In this document: piece after piece, positions 6,251 to 14,045 of the stretch
Numbering within the stretch: position 1 is the stretch's first letter
Layout: each line of letters starts with the position of its first letter
Assembly: GCA_902464375.1 (NCBI GenBank)
Contig: CABQIM010000005.1
Span: forward strand, 1 to 36,511
Source: an uncultured bacterium
Lineage (GTDB): Bacteria > Cyanobacteriota > Vampirovibrionia > Gastranaerophilales > Gastranaerophilaceae
Direction of reading: 5' to 3'
Length of the DNA: 36,511 nucleotides
Position numbers and translations under genes: made by a program
The notes under the pieces: generated by a model
Seen by the model: the letters and a program-made list of their open reading frames with translations, nothing else
What the model was told of the DNA's origin: nothing
Databases searched by the model: none

Positions 6251-8458
6251 TTATATTGTTTTTACTTCAATGTCTATAAAATTACTGTTTTTTAGAAAAT
6301 CTTTAACTTCTATAGCTCTTTCTCTTGCAGAATTAACAATTGTTATAATTATTTCATCTGGTTTAAGCCAACTTAAATCTTTTGGCGCAAAAATTTTGTA
6401 CTGTCCTAAAAACTTACCTTGTTTAGAAGGATTTTTATCAATAACCCCAATAATATTTGAGTTCTGAATGTTATATTTTTGACAAAACTCTTCTAAAAAC
6501 AAACTGGCTCCCCAAAATACAATCTTTTTCTCATTTTGTATTTGCAAATAAAGATTGGTAAATTTTGCTCCTTCTATAATTGTTTTTAAAGTTAATTCTC
6601 TACTTCGCGCAAATAAGATATCTTCGTAAAAAACTGTTTGCTTGGCATATTTCCAAAATAATTCATAGAATAATTCGAGTTCTGAATTCCAAGGTTTTTG
6701 TGGTGATGTGTAATGAATTATGCAAGGATTTTGTAGTGCAGATTTTATATCTGATAAATAATCGTCTTTCAAATAACTTAGAAAATCTTTGTTCCATATA
6801 AAAATCCCACAACAGAAATTCCATTTAGTTGATACAAATTTGACTTTGTTTTCAAAAATCACATTTAAAATATCTTGGTCTGGGTAAAGCAACTTTTCTT
6901 GTTCAAATGCCTTTTCTACTAATTGTTTATATTCGCTTTTGTCTATTGAAGGAATATTAAACATCAGCATGCCGGAATTAAAATAATTCGTTTCATTTTT
7001 GAGGTTTAAACAATGTTTTATGTGTTTATAACGTTCTTCAAATTCTTTCAGATGTAGAATTTGTGCAGTCGCATCTTTAACGGCAAGAATTTGTTTATTT
7101 TCAAAATCAATATTAAAGAGTTCTTTTAATGAATTATTTATAATAACATCTGTATCAAGATAAAGAACCTTTTTGTACAAAGACATTAATAGCGGTATAA
7201 AAATTCTGTTATAAATTTCAACCGACCAGTTATGAACACTTTTCAATTTGATAGAAGGAAAATTTACTGAAATGAAATCTGATATATCGAAAAATCTAAG
7301 GCTAAAATTTTCTGGCAACATACTTTGAAGAAGTTTGTGATTATTTGTTGTTATATCGGAATTGAAAACTACAATATCAAATTTTTCTCCATTAGAATGT
7401 TCTATAAGGGATTGCAGTAATGGTGCAAAATATCTGCAATATTTATTATCAAATGAAAATACAATAGAGTAATAATTATCTTCATAAACAGGTTCTATTG
7501 AAAACTTTTTAACAATTTCCCAAGCTTGTTTTTGCGGAAAAAGATTTGCAAGAACCGCTTTTAGACTTCTTCTAGCTTTATCATCTGTATCTTGAGTATC
7601 ATTAATACACAAAAGTTTAGGTGCATGCTTTTTTATTACATTTTCTAAAGAATATTTAGATTCCAGTTTTAAATACAAATTATCAAGATTTGTATAAAAA
7701 TCTTGTTCTGCAATTGGTGGATTTGATTTTAGACTTGCTTGTTTATTTTCTAACATAAAAAGACTAAAAATAATTCGCTGAATTGTATTTGGAGTTCTGA
7801 ATTTTTGATAAAGCAATTTGTTAAATTCTTGTCTAAAAAACTCTTTACAAGAGCTAAAATAACTTTTTCTATATGCGTCAATACAATGCGAAGGGTCTGC
7901 CATAAATAAGTCAGCTTTTTTATTAAAAGCTTTATTAAATAAATCTTGAGTGTATAAAATTCTTTGTGTATATAAATTATTAGGTTCTGTCCATTTACGA
8001 CTTCTTAAATTTACAATCGGATTATTGTTCTCATCAAAAAAATCATTTGGAGTAACTTTTGAAGCAAAAAACATATCATCATTTGCATATAAAAAATATT
8101 CCGAAAGTTCCGGTATATTATCTAAACAAGTTTCTATTGCAGCACTATTAAAACAAGGCAAACTATCAGAAGGCATAATATCATTGTGGTCAATGATTTT
8201 TATTTTTGAACTTTTGGTATCAAGCCAATTAGGGGCTTGTCCGTCCGTTACGATAAAAATTTTATTAATCCAAGGTGCATACATTTGCACAGAACGCAAA
8301 GAATACTTGAGTTCATCATTATCGGAAAATCTACAATTGTTATTTTCTTCTTCTGTTGTTATACCGAGTTTGTTTGCCCAATATTTTCGCTTTGCTTGCC
8401 ATTCTTCATCTTTGTCGTTTACCCAAAGATAGACTAAATCTATTTTTAAATCTTGCAA
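6251..8458 (-). CDS. Stealth phosphotransferase-GT8 glycosyltransferase fusion
   Basis: This 735-aa protein has three modules. Residues 1 to about 310 match Stealth-type sugar-phosphate transferases (capsule polymerases): IDLVYLWVND at the start (conserved region 1), LKYSLRSVQMYAPWINKIF with VTDGQAPNWL and YFLYANDDMFF (region 2), and later SHCIDAYRKSYF and FEKKHAPK-like segments. Residues about 325-600 match a GT8 glycosyltransferase, with YSIVFSFD, a metal-binding VLYLDTDVI (DTD), YFNSGMLMFN and IIHYTSPQKPW. Residues about 640-730 repeat the Rossmann-like module of its neighbours (IVFWGASLF...IIGVIDKNPSKQGK). It probably builds a surface or teichoic-like glycan with hexose-phosphate linkages. 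It overlaps the upstream GT2 gene by 13 bases. Confidence 0.85.
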   Translation of the reverse strand: MQDLKIDLVYLWVNDKDEEWQAKRKYWANKLGITTEEENNNCRFSDNDELKYSLRSVQMYAPWINKIFIVTDGQAPNWLDTKSSKIKIIDHNDIMPSDSLPCFNSAAIETCLDNIPELSEYFLYANDDMFFASKVTPNDFFDENNNPIVNLRSRKWTEPNNLYTQRILYTQDLFNKAFNKKADLFMADPSHCIDAYRKSYFSSCKEFFRQEFNKLLYQKFRTPNTIQRIIFSLFMLENKQASLKSNPPIAEQDFYTNLDNLYLKLESKYSLENVIKKHAPKLLCINDTQDTDDKARRSLKAVLANLFPQKQAWEIVKKFSIEPVYEDNYYSIVFSFDNKYCRYFAPLLQSLIEHSNGEKFDIVVFNSDITTNNHKLLQSMLPENFSLRFFDISDFISVNFPSIKLKSVHNWSVEIYNRIFIPLLMSLYKKVLYLDTDVIINNSLKELFNIDFENKQILAVKDATAQILHLKEFEERYKHIKHCLNLKNETNYFNSGMLMFNIPSIDKSEYKQLVEKAFEQEKLLYPDQDILNVIFENKVKFVSTKWNFCCGIFIWNKDFLSYLKDDYLSDIKSALQNPCIIHYTSPQKPWNSELELFYELFWKYAKQTVFYEDILFARSRELTLKTIIEGAKFTNLYLQIQNEKKIVFWGASLFLEEFCQKYNIQNSNIIGVIDKNPSKQGKFLGQYKIFAPKDLSWLKPDEIIITIVNSARERAIEVKDFLKNSNFIDIEVKTI

Positions 8459-9699
8459 AACTCTAACTCCTCATCAAAAATATTTGGTAACAGCTTTATA
8501 TTTGGATATTTTTCTGCAAATTCTTGTTTCAAAGATTCATAAATAGACTCGTTGTTGGAGAGAACCGTTAAAATTACTCCATCAGGTTTTAATTCAGTAA
8601 TCGCTTTTGGAGGATAAATTGTGTAATGACAAAAAGGTTTGCCGGCTGACGCCTCGTTACGGTCGATAATCCCTAAAATATTCGGATTTTTTTCTTGCTC
8701 TTTTTCTAAAACTTGTTTGATAAACAAACTTCCGCCCCAAAGCATAACTTTTTTATTGCCGATAAAATGTTTTAAATATTCTGGTGTAATGTAATCTTTC
8801 CTTAAAGCAGACTGATATTTTGTCCAATCATTAGGAAGCAGATTTTTAAAATCAGTTAAGAATTTTTTGTACTCATCATCGTTGCAATAGCTGATTTCTG
8901 CACGGATATGGTTGATTACAGCTTTTTTGTAAGCGGTTTTGAGTTCTGAATACAAACCTCTAGATTCAAGAAATTGTTTCAAACACATGCAAGATTTTAC
9001 AGCATCAATCGTGTGATAAGAACGAGTGCTAACAAGACTTCCCGGACGATTAAAACGGTAATTAATAAGCTCTTTATTGAATGCAACAATTTTATTTGCA
9101 CAAGCTACAACACTGTGCATAAACGTGATATCCTCATAAATTGAAAGCTGCGGAAACTCAAGGTAGTTTTCTTCCAAAAATGATTTTCTAATCAACTTAT
9201 TCCACACCACAGGTATCAGCAGACAAAATATCTCGTCCTTGAAATCTTGTCTGCTAAAAACCTGCTCCATAGGAACTTTATCAATGTTTATCGGAAAATT
9301 CGGACTTCCTGTTTCTGTAATATTGCCATTATCATCAACTTTTCTTGAAGAACAAACCGTTAAATCTGCACCAAATTTTTCTGCATGGTTGTACATTTCT
9401 TCCAAAAGTGTTGACTCGAAATAATCATCTGAATCAAGAAACTGAATGTATTTGCCTTCTGCCAATTTTATACCATGATTTCTTGCCGCTCCTGCTCCGG
9501 CATGGCGTTGTTGCAAAATCACAAACCTATCATCTTTGCGTTTGTATTCCTGCAAAATATCCAACGACCTGTCAGTCGAACCATCATCAACACAGATTAT
9601 TTCAAAATCTTGAAAAGTCTGATTGAGAATGCTGTCGAGGCATTCAGGCAAATATTTTTCTACGTTGTATACAGGAATGATAACACTAATTTTAGGCAT
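8446..9699 (-). CDS. Family 2 glycosyltransferase with C-terminal Rossmann module
   Basis: The first 100 residues are a textbook GT2 (GT-A) core: ISVIIPVYNVEKYLPECLDS, IICVDDGSTD, AGAARNHGI, and the DXD-type FLDSDDYF. The C-terminal 100 residues (KVMLWGGSLF...ILGIIDRNEASAGK, then ITELKPDGVILTVL) form the same kind of nucleotide-binding-like module found in the two genes downstream. I start it at the ATG at 9699, preceded by GAGAAAGAGAAG; a longer frame from a TTG at 9735 adds 12 unconvincing residues. It is the first gene of the glycan operon and transfers a sugar from a nucleotide donor to an unknown acceptor. Its promoter faces the XRE gene across a shared control region. Confidence 0.88.
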   Translation of the reverse strand: MPKISVIIPVYNVEKYLPECLDSILNQTFQDFEIICVDDGSTDRSLDILQEYKRKDDRFVILQQRHAGAGAARNHGIKLAEGKYIQFLDSDDYFESTLLEEMYNHAEKFGADLTVCSSRKVDDNGNITETGSPNFPINIDKVPMEQVFSRQDFKDEIFCLLIPVVWNKLIRKSFLEENYLEFPQLSIYEDITFMHSVVACANKIVAFNKELINYRFNRPGSLVSTRSYHTIDAVKSCMCLKQFLESRGLYSELKTAYKKAVINHIRAEISYCNDDEYKKFLTDFKNLLPNDWTKYQSALRKDYITPEYLKHFIGNKKVMLWGGSLFIKQVLEKEQEKNPNILGIIDRNEASAGKPFCHYTIYPPKAITELKPDGVILTVLSNNESIYESLKQEFAEKYPNIKLLPNIFDEELEFCKI

Positions 9700-9754
9700 A
9701 CTTCTCTTTCTCAAATTCTTATTACACGAAACCAATTTCTTGGCGATTTATGAT

Positions 9755-9847
9755 AAGTATACAATCAAAAGTGATAACAAGTCAATCATATTATAATGAC
9801 AACTTGACATGCAATAATCTTTTTATCAATATTGTAATCAAGTATAC
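9755..9847. promoter_or_regulatory. Paired AAGTATAC operator-like sites between divergent genes
   Basis: The octamer AAGTATAC, containing the palindrome GTATAC, occurs at 9755-9762 and 9840-9847. The copies lie at the two ends of the spacer between the GT2 operon and the XRE gene. The left copy overlaps the glycan promoter -10. The right copy includes a TATACT that may be the -10 of the XRE gene, whose ATG is 18 bases downstream. A TTGACA at 9804-9809 lies between them. Binding by the adjacent XRE protein is inference. Confidence 0.4.
9756..9785 (-). promoter_or_regulatory. Candidate sigma-70-type promoter of the glycan operon
   Basis: Reading the minus strand, TTGACT (9785-9780) is followed after 18 bases by TATACT (9761-9756). 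This sits about 57 bases upstream of the GT2 start. The -10 coincides with one of two AAGTATAC sites in the spacer, which suggests repression by a protein bound there. Confidence 0.5.
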
Positions 9848-9865
9848 TGGTGTTGTGAGGTAATT

Positions 9866-10192
9866 ATGTCAACATTAAGTATGCAAGTAGGAAAACGTAT
9901 AAAAGAATTAAGGGAAGCCAAAGGAATGAAACAGGTTGAACTTGCCGATTTAATTGACATGGAGGCTACAAATTTAAGTAAGCTTGAAAAGGGTGTGCAT
10001 TTACCAAAAGAAGATAATTTGAATAAAATTACAAATGCTCTGAATGTTGAAATAAAAGACTTGTTTGATTTTGGGCATATAAAAACCAAACAAGAATTAG
10101 TTAACGACATCAATACAATTTTTGAACAATCGACACTTGAAGAAATGCAATTTTTTCATAAAATTTTGATGTCATATAAAGAATTGAAGTAA
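9866..10192 (+). CDS. XRE-family helix-turn-helix regulator
   Basis: The 108-aa protein begins with a classical HTH_3 domain at residues 7-62: VGKRIKELREAKGMKQVELADLI, the recognition helix region MEATNLSKLEKG, then ITNALNVEIKDLFDF. The tail is helical and may dimerise. A GAGG seven bases before the ATG supports this start. Such small repressors commonly sit in front of DUF2924 and serine-recombinase genes on mobile elements and keep them silent. Here the gene also faces the glycan operon, with paired GTATAC sites in the shared spacer, so it may control both directions; that is inference. It resembles restriction-modification C proteins in size, but no such system is adjacent. Confidence 0.88.
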   Translation: MSTLSMQVGKRIKELREAKGMKQVELADLIDMEATNLSKLEKGVHLPKEDNLNKITNALNVEIKDLFDFGHIKTKQELVNDINTIFEQSTLEEMQFFHKILMSYKELK

Positions 10193-10243
10193 TGTTAACT
10201 ATTGTGTCTTAAGCCTTGATAATTGCTGCAATAAGAGCCATTA

Positions 10244-10573
10244 ATGTGTTTGATGAGCAAGATTGTTGATAAAAAATTAGAAAAATGGCTTAAAAAATAC
10301 GGCGATTTATCACCGGAAGTTAAAATAAAACTTAAAAGGCTAATGAATGAGTTAAAGACAAATACTTTAGCTGAAGAGTCAAACTTATCCTTAAAGGGAA
10401 CTTCAAACAATTGCCGATTTATCAGAAAGTATCAGGGACGCACGTATGAGGTTGTTTTACAGAACGGCTTGTATAATTTTAATGGGAAACTTTATAAAAG
10501 TCTTTCAGCAATTGCTTTAGAAATCACAGGGACAAAGTGGAACGGTAACAGATTTTTTGGAGTATGCAAATGA
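10244..10573 (+). CDS. DUF2924 protein, recombinase partner
   Basis: The 109-aa protein ends with the DUF2924 signature at about residues 60-108: IRKYQGRTYEVV, YNFNGKLYKSLSAIA, and ITGTKWNGNRFFGV. The N-terminal half is a lysine-rich helix. Genes of this family are repeatedly found directly upstream of large serine recombinases, and here its TGA overlaps the recombinase ATG (ATGA at 10570-10573), so the two are translationally coupled. A role as DNA-binding accessory or directionality factor is plausible but not established. I use the ATG at 10244 (AAGAG upstream); an internal ATG at 10253 is possible. Confidence 0.8.
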   Translation: MCLMSKIVDKKLEKWLKKYGDLSPEVKIKLKRLMNELKTNTLAEESNLSLKGTSNNCRFIRKYQGRTYEVVLQNGLYNFNGKLYKSLSAIALEITGTKWNGNRFFGVCK

Positions 10574-12144
10574 AACAGGTAAGATGTGCGGTTTATACAA
10601 GAAAATCCTCAGAAGAAGGCTTAGAGCTGGATTTCAACTCATTAGATGCTCAACGTGAAGCTTGCGAAGCATATATCAAATCCCAAAAACACGAAGGTTG
10701 GACGTTGATAACAAAACAATACAATGATGGAGGTTTTTCAGGTGGAACAATGGAACGACCAGCTTTTAAAGAATTATTGGAAGATATTAAGCAAAACAAA
10801 ATTGATATTGTGGTTGTTTACAAGGTTGACCGTCTAACTCGTTCATTGATGGACTTTGCAAAGATAATTGAGATATTTGATGCGCATCAGGCATCATTCG
10901 TGTCTATTACACAGCAGTTCAATACAACGACATCTATGGGACGACTTACTTTGAACATGCTTTTATCATTTGCGCAATTCGAAAGAGAAATTACTAGTGA
11001 ACGACTCAGAGATAAATTTGAAGCATCACGGAAAAAGGGATTATTTGTACATGGTAAGGCTCCAATTGGTTATACAAAAGTTGGTAGCACTCTTGTTGAA
11101 AATCCGGAACAATCCGGGTTTGTAAGACTTATTTTTGATAAGTATTTGGAACTTGGTTCTATAAAAAACTTGCATGATTATCTCATTGAAAACGATATTA
11201 AAACCGAAAGTGGAAAGAATTTCAGAAAAGGACATTTGAATCATCTATTGAAAAACAAAGCCTATATTGGAAAAATAATGCACAAGGACAAGGTTTATGA
11301 GGGACTGCACGAAGGGATTATTGATGAAAATGTTTTTGAAAAAGTTCAAAAGATGCTTAAGGAAAAGTCAATTGAACGAAAGTATGAAACCAATAATCCT
11401 TCTTATGCTCTTCTTGCTTCAAAATTGTTTGATGATAAGGGAAACTACATGTCACCGAGTTATAGCAATAACCGGTATAAAAAACGCTATTGCTACTATA
11501 TATCCCAAGCAATTCTCCAAAATCGTGAGCAAGATGTGGGTACTATTAGTAAATTGCCAAAACTTGAAATTGAAACTCTTGTGCGAAAAGTCATTACAGA
11601 TTTTGTCCGAAATAAGACTGAAATTCAACAATATATTGCCAATAAATCAATAACTTTGCAGAAGAAAATTCTTGATATGGTTGTGGATATAGAACTCAAT
11701 GATCAAATTATCAGATATGTTTTAAATAAAGTCATTGTACGCAAAAATGAGGTTGAAATTGTTTTGAACCAAAACATTTTTGTGAAAGTATTGGAGCTTC
11801 TTGCTTACGGAGAACAAGTTTTGATAGATTATGCAGATGATGAATTTATAATAATAACAACATCCGTTCAGCTGGTAGCTGTGCCCAAAAGAGGTATCAA
11901 ATTGATAATAGAGAATGAATGTCAATATAATTTAACTCTAATCCAATCTGTTGCCAAAGGATTTTATTATCACAAACTCTGGCTTGAAGGCAAACTCTCT
12001 AAAGAGCAAAAGAGTAGTTATATCTACCGACTGATGAGCCTGCGCTATCTTCCACCTAAATTAATAGAAGATATTTTGAATGGCAAACAAGCTCCAAATC
12101 TGACAGTTAAGGAGTTGTATAGGATTGCAGGAAGAAGTGTGTGA
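10570..12144 (+). CDS. Large serine recombinase (resolvase/integrase)
   Basis: The 524-aa protein has an N-terminal resolvase domain (residues 1-145). Catalytic Ser13 lies in VYTRKSSEEG, with the conserved VVYKVDRLTRSLMDFAKI and FAQFEREITSERLRDKF. A Recombinase domain with a helical DNA-binding region follows (about 150-260: GKAPIGY, NHLLKNKAYIGKI). The C-terminal part lacks an obvious four-cysteine ribbon and ends in a helix-turn-helix-like LPPKLIEDILNGKQAPNLTVKELYRIAGRS. It should catalyse integration or excision of the accessory element through a short crossover core. Start at 10570 is chosen for the GGAG spacing and the overlap with the DUF2924 stop; 10564 is in frame and two codons longer. 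The att sites are not identifiable here. Confidence 0.93.
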   Translation: MKQVRCAVYTRKSSEEGLELDFNSLDAQREACEAYIKSQKHEGWTLITKQYNDGGFSGGTMERPAFKELLEDIKQNKIDIVVVYKVDRLTRSLMDFAKIIEIFDAHQASFVSITQQFNTTTSMGRLTLNMLLSFAQFEREITSERLRDKFEASRKKGLFVHGKAPIGYTKVGSTLVENPEQSGFVRLIFDKYLELGSIKNLHDYLIENDIKTESGKNFRKGHLNHLLKNKAYIGKIMHKDKVYEGLHEGIIDENVFEKVQKMLKEKSIERKYETNNPSYALLASKLFDDKGNYMSPSYSNNRYKKRYCYYISQAILQNREQDVGTISKLPKLEIETLVRKVITDFVRNKTEIQQYIANKSITLQKKILDMVVDIELNDQIIRYVLNKVIVRKNEVEIVLNQNIFVKVLELLAYGEQVLIDYADDEFIIITTSVQLVAVPKRGIKLIIENECQYNLTLIQSVAKGFYYHKLWLEGKLSKEQKSSYIYRLMSLRYLPPKLIEDILNGKQAPNLTVKELYRIAGRSV

Positions 12145-12214
12145 AATATTAATATAATATAAATTTTTCTGACAAATTAGCTTTTAAATGAGATAATGCA
12201 AGTGGAGGTATTGT

Positions 12215-12523
12215 ATGATTAATAATGCTCATAGTGCTGAAACAGCAAGCTTATATATGAGAAAGCAAAAAGAATTAGAATTACAACCAAAAGTACAAAT
12301 CGCGGAGCTGCAAAAACAAACTTCAATTTTACAAGATTCCAAAAGTTTAACAAAAGAAAATGCTGAAACCGCTAAACTGTTGGTTCAATGCACCAACGAA
12401 CTTGTAGAAGCAACTAAAGACAACAGTATTTTAGCGGAGAAACAATTCAAATCTTCAGAGCGATTAGCAATAATAGCAATCGCTGTGTCAGTTATTTCAG
12501 TATTAATTCAACTGTTTAAATAA
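12215..12523 (+). CDS. Small coiled-coil protein with C-terminal membrane helix
   Basis: The 102-aa protein has a long heptad-like charged helix (about residues 14-80, rich in Glu, Lys and Gln). One hydrophobic C-terminal segment (LAIIAIAVSVISVLIQLF) ends in a lysine, as in tail-anchored proteins. The start follows TGGAGGTATTGT. It sits 70 bases after the recombinase and may belong to the same mobile element. Similar short coiled-coil tail-anchored proteins occur in phages and integrative elements, but I cannot name a family or function. Confidence 0.65.
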   Translation: MINNAHSAETASLYMRKQKELELQPKVQIAELQKQTSILQDSKSLTKENAETAKLLVQCTNELVEATKDNSILAEKQFKSSERLAIIAIAVSVISVLIQLFK

Positions 12524-12667
12524 AATTCTTTTCCACCTCCTACGCCTCGAACAGAGACTTTTTGTAATACTTGCCCACAAAAGAGAGAATTTAGTCTCCT
12601 TTTGGAGTCTATCTTTGTAAAATACAAGCCTCAAAGATGCTTGTTTACGGGATTTGTATAAAATTGA

Positions 12668-12694
12668 AGTCCGGTCGCATTCTGCGACCGGACT
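12668..12694 (-). terminator. Hairpin downstream of tRNA-Ser
   Basis: A perfect 12-bp GC-rich stem (12668-12679 with 12683-12694) with a 3-base loop lies 6 bases past the 3' end of the minus-strand tRNA. On that strand it is followed by TTCAATTTTAT, a modest T-tract. Probable terminator of the tRNA transcript. Confidence 0.7.
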
Positions 12695-12700
12695 CCAATA

Positions 12701-12787
12701 CAGAGGGGATGGGATTCGAACCCACGGTGGAATTGCTCCCACACAACCTTTCCAAGATTGCACCTTAAACCTCTCGGACACCCCTCT
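12701..12787 (-). tRNA. tRNA-Ser (anticodon GGA)
   Basis: The 87-nt gene folds as a class II tRNA. The acceptor AGAGGGG pairs with CCCCTCT, with discriminator G. The anticodon stem CAATC/GGTTG encloses the loop TTGGAAA, giving anticodon GGA for UCC and UCU serine codons. The T-arm contains GGTTCGAATCC, and a long variable arm (GTGG...CCAC) is typical of tRNA-Ser. The CCA end is not encoded. It lies at the boundary between the recombinase-bearing accessory region and core genes, which makes it a possible integration landmark. Confidence 0.96.
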
Positions 12788-12845
12788 TTAGCTTATTTAA
12801 TTATACCCAATAATCTTTGATTGTAAAGTTTTTAAATACAACTTC

Positions 12846-14045
12846 TTACTCTGTCTCTTCTGCAGATACACGAAAATTTTGCAAATACAATTTTAAATCG
12901 GCAACCCTAGTATTTACAGTTAGTATCAAATCTCTTAGTTCCGCATCCAACCTTTTTGCACCCTTAAAGCAAGTGTGAAAAAACAATATAGTTGCAGTGC
13001 TTTTAACAAGAGAGTTTTTTACATCACAAATCTTATTATAAATAACAGGATCAACAATTTCTTTGTTTTCGCACAAAGTTGTAAATATATCACCAAACCA
13101 CCACTGAACCTCTTCTACATTATTAGCCTTCAAACCTTTTTGTGCCTTCTTTAAATATAGCAGAATTTGTTCATATACAGACACTAATTTTTGTTTCTTT
13201 TGTGGTAATACATTTTTAAAATAGTCTATTGTTTGATTATATCCAATATCAATCAATTTGCGTCTATTATCTTTGTCCAAATTAAAATCTGCAAAGAAAA
13301 CATCACCTGTATTAATTCTTATACAATCAAATCTATCATTTTGTCCGTATATCTCATTTACAAAATCTGTTGCAACATCAGTTACACAGCTATAAATCGT
13401 GTTTATGAAAGATATAGGGCTCTTTTCATCTTTATTGAAATCACCTTCAAGTCGGAATTCTAAGATTCTGCTCTTAGATTTTTTCAAGCTCTCTGAAAGC
13501 CGCCACATAGGAGAAGCTTTCTGCAAATCCCCATCTACAAGAAATGAACCTTCATATTCATATGGTGCCATAAGTCCCGGCATGCTAGATGAAATTTTTA
13601 TAGCTTGAGCTACCTCAAAATCAGGAGTTTCTATTTTCGAAAATTCCTGAGAACAAAACTTTGTAAGATTTGTTGTTATTATTACCAAATTTTTATCCAT
13701 ATCCTTAAATGTGATATGCTTTCCTCTTACATTTTCATTCTTGTTTGACAAAAGTTCATTTAACCAATCCAAAAATATCTCACCTTTACTAATTGCAAAT
13801 GCTTTGCCTATGCCAAGATGAATATCTTTAAATAAATCAAAATTAACCTTCATGAATAAATTTTCAAGTTCATAAGATTTATATCCGTTAGCAACTAGTG
13901 CTGCTATAATAGCTCCTACAGAAGAACCGCCAATAATATCGTACTCAATGCCCAATTCTTCCAATGCTCTTATGGTTCCAATATAAGCCATTCCTCTAAT
14001 TGCACCGCCACCAAACAAACAAGTATATTTTAAGGGATTAGTCAT
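12846..14045 (-). CDS. Patatin-like phospholipase
   Basis: The 399-aa protein has all the patatin catalytic features: the oxyanion loop GGGAIRG (residues 12-18), the nucleophile elbow GSSVG with Ser42, and the dyad Asp171 in LVDGD (a DGD variant of the usual DG[GA]). Family members hydrolyse acyl ester bonds of phospholipids or other lipids. The C-terminal 200 residues are helical and unassigned. Its start overlaps by 8 bases the end of the membrane protein gene upstream, indicating coupled expression. No signal peptide is seen, so a cytoplasmic or membrane-peripheral enzyme is likely. Substrate unknown. Confidence 0.88.
   Translation of the reverse strand: MTNPLKYTCLFGGGAIRGMAYIGTIRALEELGIEYDIIGGSSVGAIIAALVANGYKSYELENLFMKVNFDLFKDIHLGIGKAFAISKGEIFLDWLNELLSNKNENVRGKHITFKDMDKNLVIITTNLTKFCSQEFSKIETPDFEVAQAIKISSSMPGLMAPYEYEGSFLVDGDLQKASPMWRLSESLKKSKSRILEFRLEGDFNKDEKSPISFINTIYSCVTDVATDFVNEIYGQNDRFDCIRINTGDVFFADFNLDKDNRRKLIDIGYNQTIDYFKNVLPQKKQKLVSVYEQILLYLKKAQKGLKANNVEEVQWWFGDIFTTLCENKEIVDPVIYNKICDVKNSLVKSTATILFFHTCFKGAKRLDAELRDLILTVNTRVADLKLYLQNFRVSAEETE

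Noticed and set aside
7950..8432. 160-codon plus-strand open frame
   Set aside because: It lies entirely opposite the well-supported Stealth domain and has no protein-like composition or ribosome binding site.
12503..12781. 92-codon minus-strand open frame
   Set aside because: It runs through the tRNA-Ser gene and its terminator hairpin, which explain the sequence better.
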